Below, one piece after another: positions 54,327 through 64,000 of a DNA stretch of 64,000 nt. The notes below the pieces were generated by a model. It searched no databases, was not told where the DNA came from, and was given only the letters and a program-made list of their open reading frames with translations. Position 1 is the stretch's first letter; every line of letters starts with the position of its first letter. Source of the DNA: Cordylochernes scorpioides (lineage: Eukaryota; Arthropoda; Arachnida; Pseudoscorpiones; Chernetidae); NCBI GenBank assembly GCA_030710605.1, contig CP092874.1, forward strand, positions 21,057,880-21,121,879, written 5' to 3'. The position numbers were made by a program, and so were the translations under genes.

Positions 54327-54485
54327 TCAAACAAGTTTACTTTGCTGTCTGCAGGCATTTTTAACACCTTCTTCTTCAACAGTCGACTCTTGTTGATTGT
54401 CACAATCATTTTTTTTACTCTGCTCTCTGTTTGATGGCTTTTGTATAAATAATTCGGTTTTCAAAGAATTATTTCCAGATTGCCT
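54327..54485 (-). CDS. Possible C-terminal exon of a disordered protein
   Basis: The reverse frame reads SGNNSLKTELFIQKPSNREQ, SKKNDCDNQQESTVEEEGVK, NACRQQSKLV, stop. The hydrophilic Q/S/K/E composition is unlike random translation of AT-rich DNA. There is no good acceptor upstream and no AATAAA nearby. Unrecognised. Confidence 0.25.
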   Translation of the reverse strand, partial: RQSGNNSLKTELFIQKPSNREQSKKNDCDNQQESTVEEEGVKNACRQQSKLV

Positions 54486-54649
54486 TTATAACATGACCCC
54501 CCCATTATATAATTTTCCTAACAGATTGTCATACAACTGTGGAAATTAGCCATTACACACCTACAAATATAATGTAGTTCATTGTTATATCTACCTATCA
54601 CGCATGCACACAAAAACCAATAAAGCTTACCCTTTTTTAAACAAAAAAA

Positions 54650-54895
54650 AAATCTTTAATTTAAAAGACATATATTGGATCAAAAAATAATTTATTTTAC
54701 CAATATTTCAGTTGGCTGAACGCCAACCTTTATCAAGGTATTATAACATATTTAATAAATATTAAATATATTTAATATAACATATTAAATATGTTATAAC
54801 ACCTTGATAAAGGCTGGCGTTCAGCCAACTGAAATATTGGTAAAATAAATTATTTTTTGATCCAATATATGTCTTTTAAATTAAAGATTTATTTA
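54650..54895. mobile_element. Fold-back element, family E, complete palindrome
   Basis: TTAAAAGACATATATTGGATC and its inverse flank two facing copies of CAGTTGGCTGAACGCCAACC; arms of about 115 bp are nearly perfect. Confidence 0.85.
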
Positions 54896-55357
54896 TGGAT
54901 TGCTCTATTTTCAAAAAAAAAACTATTCTTAAATATTTTTATTTATTTATCAAGGTTTTATATCGTTTTCCACAATTATCGTTCGACACACACACACGCA
55001 CAAAGTGAGAGTATTTGAGAGAAAATGGCAATAAAAGAGAAAATGGCCGCAGAATGACATAGCATTTTGAGACGGAACTTTGGTCCTAGATTCTGGGTTA
55101 TTACATTGGTGGGTGGATTGTGGTATTGTACCCGTGTCTCTACACAATGTTACTGTAGTGTAAAGGACTTATTTAAATGGATTTCTATACCCCGGCTGTG
55201 ACAGTGAATCACTAAAACATCGAGAACTAAATAAAAAATGACTTGATATAGCCATATCTTTCCAAAAAAAAAAACCTTTAATTTAACTTTGAAAATATGT
55301 GGGGAAAATAATATTCATTATTAAAAATGCATCAAGACAGCGAATTTATTCGATTTT

Positions 55358-55566
55358 ATACTTATGAACAAAACTTAAGGAAGCAAAAGTCTTTGATATT
55401 GTCGGTCGTCTTTTTTTTTTTTTTTTTAAGGAGACAGAGGTTGTTCACACTTGGTTATCTCGTATGTCTTCAATAAAGGTCACTGTAATATATTTCAGCG
55501 TTATTGTCTCAATCCCGATAAACATGCTAAAAGGTACAACTTCCTTAAGTTTTGCCCGTGAGCGTA
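55358..55566. mobile_element. Tc1/mariner-type MITE, single-unit copy
   Basis: Decayed ends ACTTATGAACAAAACTTAAG and GTTTTGCCCGTGAGCGTA around poly-T and one 123-bp half. Confidence 0.75.
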
Positions 55567-55654
55567 TGTAAATATATTCCCATATTAACATATAAACAGA
55601 GTAAGGCTTATATTATATTGTTTATTTATATGACAGTTTCATTCTAAAATTCAT

Positions 55655-55945
55655 GGGAGTCGGTGGAAGGATTGTCTAAACCTTTGGTTTTCGACCGCTG
55701 TGACTGGATTCGATTCCCGCATTGGGCACTTTTTTTCTGATAAAAAAATGCTCCAATGGCCCCCGATTCTTGCAAAAGTCCAACCTCACCAGCAAGTGCA
55801 AGTAACCAAACGGGGCTCTGGCACATTTGTAAGTGCAAAGTCGAACTGCTTTTCACATATGTAGACACGTGGTGCACTTACAGTGAAAGCAGTCGCCTAC
55901 TTCTACCTACCATGATTATCATGGCCTTTACCACTTGTACTTCTT
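55655..55945 (+). mobile_element. tRNA-derived SINE (SINE-2)
   Basis: The head GGAGTCGGTGGAAGGATTGT...GGATTCGATTCCCGC has an A/B-box-like layout and ends in a T-run. The body passes CCGATTCTTGCAAAAGTCC and ends CCATGATTATCATGGCC. A full inverted copy is at 56811-57107. Confidence 0.75.
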
Positions 55946-55999
55946 CTTCTTATTTCTTATCTCCACTCAATCATATTAGGGTATCAAGTTGTGACCCTT

Positions 56000-56340
56000 G
56001 ATGGTGTCTGTTTGACAATCATCATGACTGGGTGAAGTAGAATGCGTCTGCCTTTGTCATTAAGACTGGGAACACTACTCAGTGGCAGACCACTGACTTA
56101 GCTCCAAAAGAAATGGCCGCCTCTGACATGAGGAACAGACACCATGTGCAGCTGCTCCTAACATGGAGTACAAACGCTGCTCATCCTGTATATCTGGATA
56201 AGGAGCCCTTACAGGGTACTATCAGCCGGGCCAGCTAAGCCCAGGTTTTTTAGCGAGCTTGTTACTGCTCCCCCTCCTCCTTTTTCATCCGGGCTTGGGA
56301 CCGGCAAAGGCGGAGTTTCCACGTGTACTAAGGATAAACA
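56000..56340. other. GC-richer block, probably TE-derived
   Basis: It lies between two SINE-2 copies and ends near TCCGGGCTTGGGACCGGCAAA, which resembles leader sequence of non-LTR elements. No frame or domain recognised. Confidence 0.3.
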
Positions 56341-56810
56341 AAAAAAAATCTAAAATCCACAATACCAAACTATATATAAAAGATAAATAGGCTGTGACCA
56401 CAGAGATAAAGCATGAAAGACAATATTAAAAATATTGTTTGGCGAAAATACAACAATTTATTTTTTCTCCAACATTGGGGATGTAATCTGCTAGCTCAGG
56501 AAATGGAAGCTATTGTGGGCCGGATAAATTTTCCAACGGTATTATAGTTAAGCCTAGTTTTGTGTATTCCTTCGTGGACATTTCTATATCTCTAGCCATT
56601 TATTTTATTTAGAGATATAGGAGTGTATTTTTTAAATATATATAATGTATATTAAATTTCCTTTTCAACACTTTTTTAACACATAATACTCTTTTATTGT
56701 ACTTTTTAAATTATTTATAAGCATTCTCTTAGAATTTTTAAAAATTAGAATAATATCACAAAATATATGGAAATAGTTTTTTGAAAAATAATACTTTTTT
56801 TGCTTATCCC

Positions 56811-57107
56811 TACTACACGTGGTACAGGCCATGATAATCATGGTGGGTAGAAGTAGGCGACTGCTTTTACTGTAAGTGCACCACATGTCTACACATGTGA
56901 AAAGCAGTTCGACTTTGTACCTACAAATGTTCCAGCGTCCCGTTTGATTACTTGCACTCGCTGGTGGGGTTGGACTTTTGCAAGAATCGGGGGCCATTGG
57001 AGCATTTTTTTTTTTGTTAATTATAAAAAGTGCCCAATGCAGGAATCGAACCTGGGGTCATAGCGGTCAAAAACCAACGGTTTAGACCATCCTTCCACCG
57101 ACTCCCC
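56811..57107 (-). mobile_element. SINE-2, inverted full copy
   Basis: The reverse strand has the head GGGAGTCGGTGGAAGGATGG with B box GGTTCGATTCC, then the shared body and tail. With the copy at 55655 it makes a 1.4-kb inverted pair. Confidence 0.75.
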
Positions 57108-57179
57108 CAATAATACTTATTATAAAATAAAGTGGTATAGAAAAATGAATTATTTAGGATAGATATAAGACAATAAAAA

Positions 57180-57210
57180 TACTCTCTCTCTCTCTTTCTC
57201 TCTGCTTTAA
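57180..57210 (+). repeat. (CT)n microsatellite
   Basis: CT-rich tract. A second one is at about 57490-57514. Confidence 0.8.
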
Positions 57211-57519
57211 AAAGATCAAAAAGTTGAAATTTTAATTTTTCGAAAACTGCGAGCGCCAAAAAGAAAAAAAAAACGTACATGAATATTTTAATGACTGAAA
57301 TATCTTTTTTTTTTAAGGCTTTTTATCTATTATATATATTTTAAGTAAATATATATAGAGAGATTTTAATATATCTAAAATATTTGAAAATACGTTATTA
57401 AAAATATAAAAGTATATAAAGTTTATATTTAAATTGCTCCTACATATTTTTAAAATTTTAAAATAGCAGTCGAACAAATTGAAAAGAGACTCTCTCTCTC
57501 TCTCTCTCTCTCTGATCTC

Positions 57520-58580
57520 CATTATTTATAATTTTAAAATATATTTTATATTTATTTATAATATCTGGCTCTCACACATATTTTTCTCAAAATGTATTTT
57601 CAAAATTCATAATTAAAACTTCGTCTGCGTTTAATATGATTTATAAATATGAAAAATAGACGTGCAAACATATTTTTTAAGAGTCTGACCTTAAAGTTAC
57701 TTTTATATAGTTTACATATAAAGAATAAAAACATATTTTTGTAAAGTAAAAATATAAACATTTTCCAATATGCAATAGTGTATTAAAAAGTTTCGTTTGT
57801 ATTTCAAAACTAACAATTTCTAAAAATCGCACATAACTTACGAACATATTCAAAAAGTGAGTGACCTTCTTGAATTCACCTTTAACCTCGTCATCCCCAA
57901 ATAGCCTCGTTCCCAAAATGGCAACCTCAAGATTAGAATTTCATCCCCCACCCCAACAAACAAACGAACCTCTCTCTCCCTAATTGTTCAATTAACTCAC
58001 CTTTAATTAACACAAGGTTTCATTTTCTTCGCATCGAGATATCTATTAATTATGTTGTCATGTCGGGGCGAGAGTGTTAGACTTGGGGAATTATGGGTAA
58101 TTAGTAGCAGACGAGACTAATCTATTTTGGCGCGCAAAATATGAAAAAGTCATCTGTCAAAATATTACGCGAAGCCTAAATTTTTTATTTGCTAGAAATG
58201 TCGTTAAATATATTAAAATTTAAAATTCAGTTTGACACAAATGATTTTTATTGATTTTAACATCATTGATTGTTCTTTAAGAAAAGGAATGTATACGAGT
58301 TCTTTCCAAATTGGTATATACATTATAAGTTTTGGGTGGAATTTGTGCTAATATTTAATTTTACTAATTAAATACTTGATTTTTATGTAAGGATAAGTAG
58401 AAATCTGCCGGTAATTCTTAAAATTATGAAAATTCTGTGTCATTTTCATTAAGATTTAACGGTTTCTTTCTCCTAACTGGGAGAATCCTTGTTTACTACA
58501 TTTTAACATGGGTTTAATAGTTAGTGTATGATTTTCTGTTTTTATTTTGTTCTATGATAGTGCATCTGGTTCAAATCACA
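57520..58580. other. No gene seen; one regulatory-like module
   Basis: AT-rich. Holds GCAGACGA at 58107-58114 with TTTGGCGC at 58126-58133, 11 bp apart. Confidence 0.35.
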
Positions 58581-58584
58581 TTAA

Positions 58585-58740
58585 TAGGTACCGCTCAGCA
58601 AGAGCAACCTAGTTCATGGTAATTGAAACAATGATTAATATATGAAGGTTATTCACATATTAAACAAATTTTAACGCGGGATTCAATCCCGGTTCATGAC
58701 TGTCGGGAATCGAGCGTGTTACCCTCTCATCCACCGACTA
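58585..58740 (-). mobile_element. SINE-1, second copy
   Basis: The reverse strand has AGTCGGTGGATGAGAGGGTA, CCGGGATTGAATCCCG, then the GTGAATAACCTTCATATATT body to GCTGAGCGGTACC. Confidence 0.7.
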
Positions 58741-58972
58741 TTTATGATAGTGCATGTTGTAAAAGACCATTGTATTCATAGCAGATAGGAAGTTACAACT
58801 GTTTAAACTCTACCACAATTCTACCCCATCTAATATTTGCCTCAAGATCTATTTTTGGTTACTTGTTATTTGTTGAGCTTAATTTCTAGGCAAAATCTGG
58901 TATAAGGGAAGAAAAACAATTCTTGATGCCACTATACCAATCACTATAATACTTACGATACAGTAGAACTAC

Positions 58973-59272
58973 CTCCCTGTAAAGGACAACACCTAGTTGC
59001 AGAGCCAAATTGTCCTTTATGGAGGGGTGACTTCTTACTGGAGAACAGCTAACTAGTGAAAATGATCATTTTAACAATCAAAATAGAGGTGTCTTCTAGC
59101 GAGAGTGTCCTCTAATGGAGGTTGTTCAACTGTATTGGTGATGAAAACTGTCCTTTGTAGAGAGATGTCCTCTCATGGAGATTTTTCTACTGTATTGGTA
59201 ATGAAAACTGTCCTTTGTAGAGAGGTGTCCTCTAGCGGGAGTGTCCTCTCATGGAGGTTGTTCTACTGTACT
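58973..59272. mobile_element. pogo-like MITE with internal repeats
   Basis: Ends CAGTAGAACTACCTCC and inverse GGAGGTTGTTCTACTG, with TA on both sides. Inside, the GTGTCCTCTaaTGGAGGTTG block is repeated three times. Confidence 0.75.
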
Positions 59273-59559
59273 AACTTATACACGAACACCTATATTAACG
59301 CTAATGACAATACACTAAACTAAAAGCACCAAATGTGAATTCTAAACAAGTTACACTATTTCAATGCAACAAGCAGCGCCATCTACTCGTATGTGTACAA
59401 ATGTAAAATAATCATCATTCACACAACACAACACATAGCGTCTAATAATAATATTAAATTCATATTTTAAAAAATAGCGTGTTTTTTATATAACATTGCC
59501 TAGCACACTTTTATAAGAACTTTAAACTTATTTTTGACGCGTATTATTCTTTTTAAAAT

Positions 59560-59690
59560 TAAACAATTTCTACTGCCCTTACTGCAATGGAAAAATTAAT
59601 GGGAGCGCCTGTTTTTTTTTTTTTTTTTCATTATTCCATTGCAGTAAGGGCAGTAGAAATTGTTTAATTTTGAAAAGAATCATACACGTC
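59560..59690. mobile_element. F1 fold-back element, minimal deletion form
   Basis: AATTTCTACTGCCCTTACTGC and its inverse around only a T-run; the motif is deleted. Confidence 0.7.
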
Positions 59691-60302
59691 TATAATAGTT
59701 TTGTATTTTGAGTTGTATTAAAATTATAAAATATTTTCTCACAATGAAACTCATTTAAAAAAAATATATTTTGTAATTTTAAACGTTTTTCATAATTTTA
59801 TCATAACTAATAGTTGTAAATCATAGATATAGATGACGTATTATATTAACTTATTTATTTCATTCAAATTAGAGGAGATTTAAGAGATCTGTACTACACC
59901 AAAGTACTAAACATATCTCATCTAGATTTACAATTTAAAGTCAAAATTAACATAAAAAAAAACAAATAGTAAATACAATATAACTTTTAAACAAAAAATA
60001 TATTAATAAAATAAATAAAGCTTCCAGGGTCAAACTATTGTGTAACTTTTTATTTTCTCAAGCTTTCGGAGATTTATCAGTCCTTCAACAGGAGTATCGC
60101 ATTAATAATAAATATTATTTTCATATACATATTATTATTTACATATTTTAAATATACTTATGATATTGAGAGAGAAATATTTACGATGCACTAGCGCGCC
60201 ATCTGTTATCAAAATTCGAAACTATTTTAGACGCGTAAGATTCTTTTTAAAAATAAACAATTTCTACTGCCCTTACTGAAATGGAAAAATTAATGGGAGG
60301 GC

Positions 60303-60342
60303 CTGGCTCATCAGTAATGAAACCTCCCAGAGGTTTCGCCAG
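60303..60342 (-). ncRNA. Permuted hammerhead-like motif, copy 14 (best internal helix)
   Basis: CTGGC/GCCAG; GAAACCTC pairs with GAGGTTTC across a TGG loop, a perfect internal hairpin. Confidence 0.5.
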
Positions 60343-60356
60343 TTTAATCTACCATA

Positions 60357-62404
60357 CTACTTGAACGATCTTTTCCCGGACGATGATATTTCTTCCGAGG
60401 AGGAACTTCACAAAGCAACTAGATATTACTCGCCAATTTACAATAATAATACAACAAAGTGATCATAAGCCTAAAAGATATTGAATCAATTATTGTATTA
60501 TTGAAAAATAAGAAAGCACCTGGATCAGATAATATTAGCAATAATATGATAAAATACGCCTACCCTAGGATTTCCATAATCCTCCATCAAATATTCGAAA
60601 AATGTATAAGTTTGGGATATTTCCCAGATTATTGGAAAAACTCTTTTGTGAAAATCATTCCTAAAGTAGATAAAACTAGTTATGATGTTAGTAAAAGCTA
60701 CAGACCAATTTCCTTGCTATCAAACATTTCAAAAATTTTCGAAATTTAATTAAAAATAAACTTACTACCTTTTATGACGAAAACAATTTGATGAGTCATA
60801 GACAACATGGCTTCTCCAGGCATAAATCAACAATTACTGCTATGAAAGAGCTGACTGAAACTATTCTGGAACACAAGCAAAGAGAACTGACGGCGTTGAT
60901 CGCAGTGGACTTATCAGGGGCTTTTGATAATGCATGGTGGCCAGCTATAATAAAAAGAATGGATTTAGACAACGTTCCCAGCTCTCTGATTCAAATCATC
61001 CAATCCTATTTGAATAATAAAAGGACAGTTTGTCTGTCATACGGTGGCAAAACGGTCTCCAAAAACCTTACTAAGGGATGTCCTCAGGGTAGTCCACTGT
61101 CACCGTTATTATGGAACATCTTGCTAAACGATATTTTAATGAATTTTAAATCTACAAACGCTGAAATTATTTGCTACGCGGACGACATCTCTATTATATG
61201 TTGGCATTATAATTTAGAGGGTCTAAAAACTGAGTTAGTGAACACCCTAAACTATGTCACTCAATGGTGTCGCTCAAACAAGTTAAAAATAAATCCAGAA
61301 AAAACAAACTTGATTCACTTTCACAATTTCCATAGGTTCCAGTTGGAATTTCAAAAAACCGTCATAAAGCCTTCAAATGAAATCAAAATTTTGGGAATGA
61401 AATTATCTAATCATAGGTTCAAAACAAAAATAAATTTCACCCGCACATCAATGAGATTTTGCATAAAGCGCATCGCATGAAAAATCTGCTTTTTTCCCTC
61501 AGAGGCAAAATATGGGGTATAAACTCTAATAAAAGGTTAATTTTGTATAAGACGCTAATTAGACCTATTCTAACATAAGGAGCTGAAATTTGGTTTTACC
61601 AAATAAATAACCGCTGTAAACAGAAATTAAATTCGATGCAATACCAAATTGTTCTTTGGGCTACTAGATCGTTTAAAACATCTTCCTCAAATTGTGTCCA
61701 CTGTCTGGCAGAGATCCCATTCCTGACTGATTTTATCGAATCAAGATTGATTAAATATGAATTGGACCAACTAAGCGAGGAAGACCAACGAACGTTCAGT
61801 CCACATTCTCCTTCAATAATAAATGGATTTTTAAGAACAAGAATGGAAGATATGTTTTCTAATACAAGTGATCACTTTCGTCTCTTTTTCCCTTTGGGCA
61901 TTCCAAAATATTTCCGCCCTGACTTTTACAATGTGCAATTCGTTACTGGTCATGGAAATTTCCGAGATTTTCTGTTTCGAATAGGAGCTATAGACGATCC
62001 GGGATGTTTATGTGGAAAGAGAAAGCAGGATTCCAGTCATCTGCTTCTTGAGTGCCCAATCTTCCAGAAATACAGAAACCGGGAAAACATCGAATATAAG
62101 GATCTTTTTATTTTTGTAAATAGTAAGGACTCGTATTTTAAATTTAGAAAATTCTGTAAATATATCTATGATTTTCTCTCTTGGTTAAAAAACCCCTAAT
62201 TATTACCTATTTGTATATTTTTGGTTTGTTTATTTTGTTGGTTGTGATGTAAAATCAAGAATGATTTTAATGTCCTCTTTCTTATCTTTTCAAATCTTGT
62301 AATTATTTTTTTTTTGTAATATAGTATCTGAATTTAGTGTTGTTATTGACGCAAGCATCCCTTGTAGGGATATCGCGTCTGATTTGATAAATAAATAAAT
62401 AAAT
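60357..62404 (+). mobile_element. 5'-truncated LINE, Jockey/R1/I-type
   Basis: Begins within the reverse-transcriptase region, so ORF1 and the endonuclease are missing. The 3' UTR (62200-62404) ends with the GACGCAAGCATCCCTTGTAG hairpin and a (TAAA)n tail. ATAC at both junctions may be a short target duplication. The hairpin tail matches the LINE 3' fragments at 0.8, 3.8, 42.4 and 48.5 kb, so this is the source family of those. Confidence 0.85.
60459..62199 (+). pseudogene. LINE reverse transcriptase, three broken pieces
   Basis: Piece one (60459-60749) has the N-terminal RT motif KKAPGSDNISNNMIK. Piece two (60788-61480) has the catalytic A block VDLSGAFD (Asp near residue 41), the B block GCPQGSPLSPLLWN and the C block CYADDISII with both aspartates. 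Piece three (61636-62199) is the thumb/C-terminal part with a zinc knuckle, CLCGKRKQDSSHLLLECP. The pieces are separated by a frameshift near 60745, another near 61465 and an in-frame TAA near 61577, so no functional enzyme is made. The encoded enzyme would have copied its own RNA at a nicked target. Confidence 0.9.
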
Positions 62405-62832
62405 ACCGCTGTTATATTGTATTTTTCTATCTTCCTTTTATAGTGATACTGATGTTAGACTCTTGGAATGGGTATTTTAGATGAACTATGGACATAAGCT
62501 TTGAGGACAGTAGAAATACATACATTTATAAATATATAAAATGCTTCGAGCAATCGCTCTTCTGCAAATAGACCTAGGTATACGTCACAGAAATGTTAAA
62601 CACCAAGTTTACCCCTTAGCCAATCGACGTTATTCTAATCCGTACTCCCCGTGTGGCCAGATGGCTTCTTTCACAGGAACCTCCTTCCTTAATGAGACAC
62701 GGAATTAAGGCAGAATTACTCATCTCTTCCCTTTGTTCTCTTACCTTTTTTACAACCACTGGGTGAGTGCATAGCTCTTTTTCTGCATCTGTATATATAT
62801 ATATTAATATAACAGCGGTATGGTAGATTAAA

Positions 62833-62872
62833 CTGGCGAAACCGCTGAGAGGGTTCACCATTGATGAGCCAG
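62833..62872 (+). ncRNA. Permuted hammerhead-like motif, copy 15
   Basis: CTGGC/GCCAG, second box TTGATGA. Confidence 0.45.
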
Positions 62873-62990
62873 ACTCTCCCATTAATTTTTCCATTGCAGT
62901 AAGGGCAATAGAAATTGTTTGATTTCAAAAGTAAACATACGCGTCTAAAATAGTTATGAATTTTCATAACAGATGGCGCGCTAATGCATC

Positions 62991-62995
<5 letters not shown>

Positions 62996-63022
<27 letters not shown>
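62996..63022 (+). repeat. (AT)n microsatellite
   Basis: About 13 AT dinucleotides. Confidence 0.9.
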
Positions 63023-63026
<4 letters not shown>

Positions 63027-63169
63027 ACCATTACATATTTACATATTATAAAACAAACTAGACATATCCTGACCACTAAGATGAGTGTTTTTTTAGATAG
63101 CAGAGCGTAATATATTTGACCTGTTTCCTGATATTTGGCCTATCTATTTTCTTGATAAATCAAGAAAAG

Positions 63170-63214
63170 CCAACCACCTACGCGTTTCGGGTTGTTGGCC
63201 CTCGTCAGCGTGGT
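63170..63214 (-). ncRNA. Hammerhead ribozyme, type I, family A
   Basis: The reverse strand has ACCACG, CTGACGA, GGGC-CAACA-ACCC (three pairs), GAAA, helix III ACGCGT, A at the cleavage position, then GGTGGT. Helix I pairs five of six positions (a G-G mismatch at its base). Both core boxes are exact. Confidence 0.75.
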
Positions 63215-63276
63215 GCAGGCTGTACTTCTATGATCAAAAATCTTTTGGTCACAAAGACTTCTTGAGAAATCAAGAA

Positions 63277-63312
63277 ATGATGAGGGCCAAAAGTCCGAAA
63301 CGAATTCGTGGA
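63277..63312 (+). ncRNA. Hammerhead remnant, family A
   Basis: ATGATGA (C3 changed to A), GGGC-CAAAA-GTCC, GAAAC, then CGAATTCGTGG. The first core base is mutated. Confidence 0.5.
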
Positions 63313-63519
63313 TGGCTTTTCTTGATTTATCAAGAAAATTGTTTGGCCAAATATCAGGGAACAGGTTATATCAACGTTTAGTTGATTTCTGTTCCACTAG
63401 ATGGCGCTCTGCCTTCTAAAAACGCTCATAATAGTGGTCAGGATATGACTAGTTTGTTTTTAATATCAACACACACCTGACCTTTTTTCTATAAAAAAAA
63501 ATAAAATTCACATACTTAA

Positions 63520-63680
63520 ACATAGATGGAAATTTTTGCCGGGAGGAAATTGATCTAAAGAGACAAGGGTCGCCTCTCCCGTCAAAATAGACTTCTAAAA
63601 CCAGACGCCATCTATTGACCGTCGCCGCAAACTTAGCGACCTCGGGTCGTTGACAAAGCCACAACAACAGCTTTGGCAAA
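63520..63680 (+). mobile_element. Family B element fragment
   Basis: TTTTTGCCGGGAGGAAATTG, AAACCAGACGCCATCTATTG and ACAACAGCTTTGGCAAACTG match the arms of 23425-23850; the ribozyme part is deleted. Confidence 0.65.
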
Positions 63681-64000
63681 CTGAAAATACTTAAAGATAT
63701 AACATAAAGTTGCTGGATGATGATATCCATGTACCTAAAGATGCATCTCTCACTTTAATTGTGTATCACATTCTTTATCATCATTAGTAAAGTTTTTATT
63801 ACCAGGGTAATGAACAATGCATCGTTCTGATATATAATTAAAGGGAGAGGTACCCCTCTAGGTATATGCATATTTTCCTTCTGCAACTTTATGTTGTATT
63901 CTAGAACCTGAAAATCAGCCCTTAACACTTCATCAGCTTAAAACACCTGTTTACACCTTCCTTGGGACCCTTTTGCCTGGAAACAGGCCGATCCTTATTG

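Larger units (their letters stand above)
60192..62983. mobile_element. F1 fold-back element containing a nested LINE
   Basis: Termini TAGCGCGCCATCTGTTAT and inverse at 62966-62983. Left-arm motif copy at 60303-60342 and right-arm copy at 62833-62872. The left arm stops at ACCATAC (about 60356) and resumes at ACCGCTGTTATATTG (62405), with the LINE between. Confidence 0.8.
63050..63463. mobile_element. Family A element, full length, ribozyme motif in each arm
   Basis: Ends AACAAACTAGACATATCCTGAC and inverse. The right arm includes CCACTAGATGGCGCT. A hammerhead lies at 63170-63214 (minus) and a decayed one at 63277-63312 (plus), facing each other. Confidence 0.85.

Overview
This is AT-rich nuclear DNA from an animal, most likely an invertebrate. 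The signs are a U6 snRNA sequence, 5S rRNA-like and tRNA-like sequences, non-LTR retrotransposons of the Jockey/R1/I type, Tc1/mariner and pogo/Tigger-like transposons, and many hammerhead-ribozyme motifs of the kind carried by Penelope-like and related retroelements in metazoans. Three runs of exactly 100 N (2971-3070, 33279-33378, 51439-51538) are assembly gaps. I found no complete host protein-coding gene. Nearly all long open frames are side effects of tandem repeats with units of 75, 78 or 123 bp, which are multiples of three.

Layout. 1-4801 is one large inverted repeat with arms of about 1.55-1.73 kb around a minisatellite core; a second copy of its core lies at 51539-52750. 4.8-7 kb holds a Tc1-like transposase 3' half and a broken LINE C-terminus. 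7.4-12.3 kb is a field of fold-back elements around a U6 snRNA sequence. 12.3-15.7 kb has a mariner HTH remnant, an expanded Tc1/mariner-type MITE and a block of tRNA-Phe, tRNA-Glu, tRNA-Arg and 5S-like sequences. 16-30 kb is tandem repeats and fold-backs, some with hammerhead motifs, plus one plausible terminal exon at 25.6 kb. 30.2-32.4 kb is a 75-bp satellite and 36.0-39.2 kb a roughly 100-bp satellite derived from a retroelement 3' tail. 34.3-34.5 kb and 49.4-50.1 kb look like host promoter or exon sequence. 40-64 kb is again dispersed repeats, ending with a 5'-truncated LINE nested inside a fold-back element (60.2-63.0 kb) and a hammerhead-bearing fold-back (63.05-63.46 kb).

The most interesting signals are: (1) several independent hammerhead motifs with intact cores inside short inverted-repeat elements; (2) a 40-nt motif present 15 times, carrying both hammerhead core boxes in permuted order with co-varying helices; (3) a CTCF-like core (YAGRKGGCRS) near the ends of several of these families; (4) a fold-back family with a tRNA cloverleaf at its centre; (5) an 8-mer, GCAGACGA, that sits next to E2F-like sites at four unique loci. 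All calls are by eye, with no database search.
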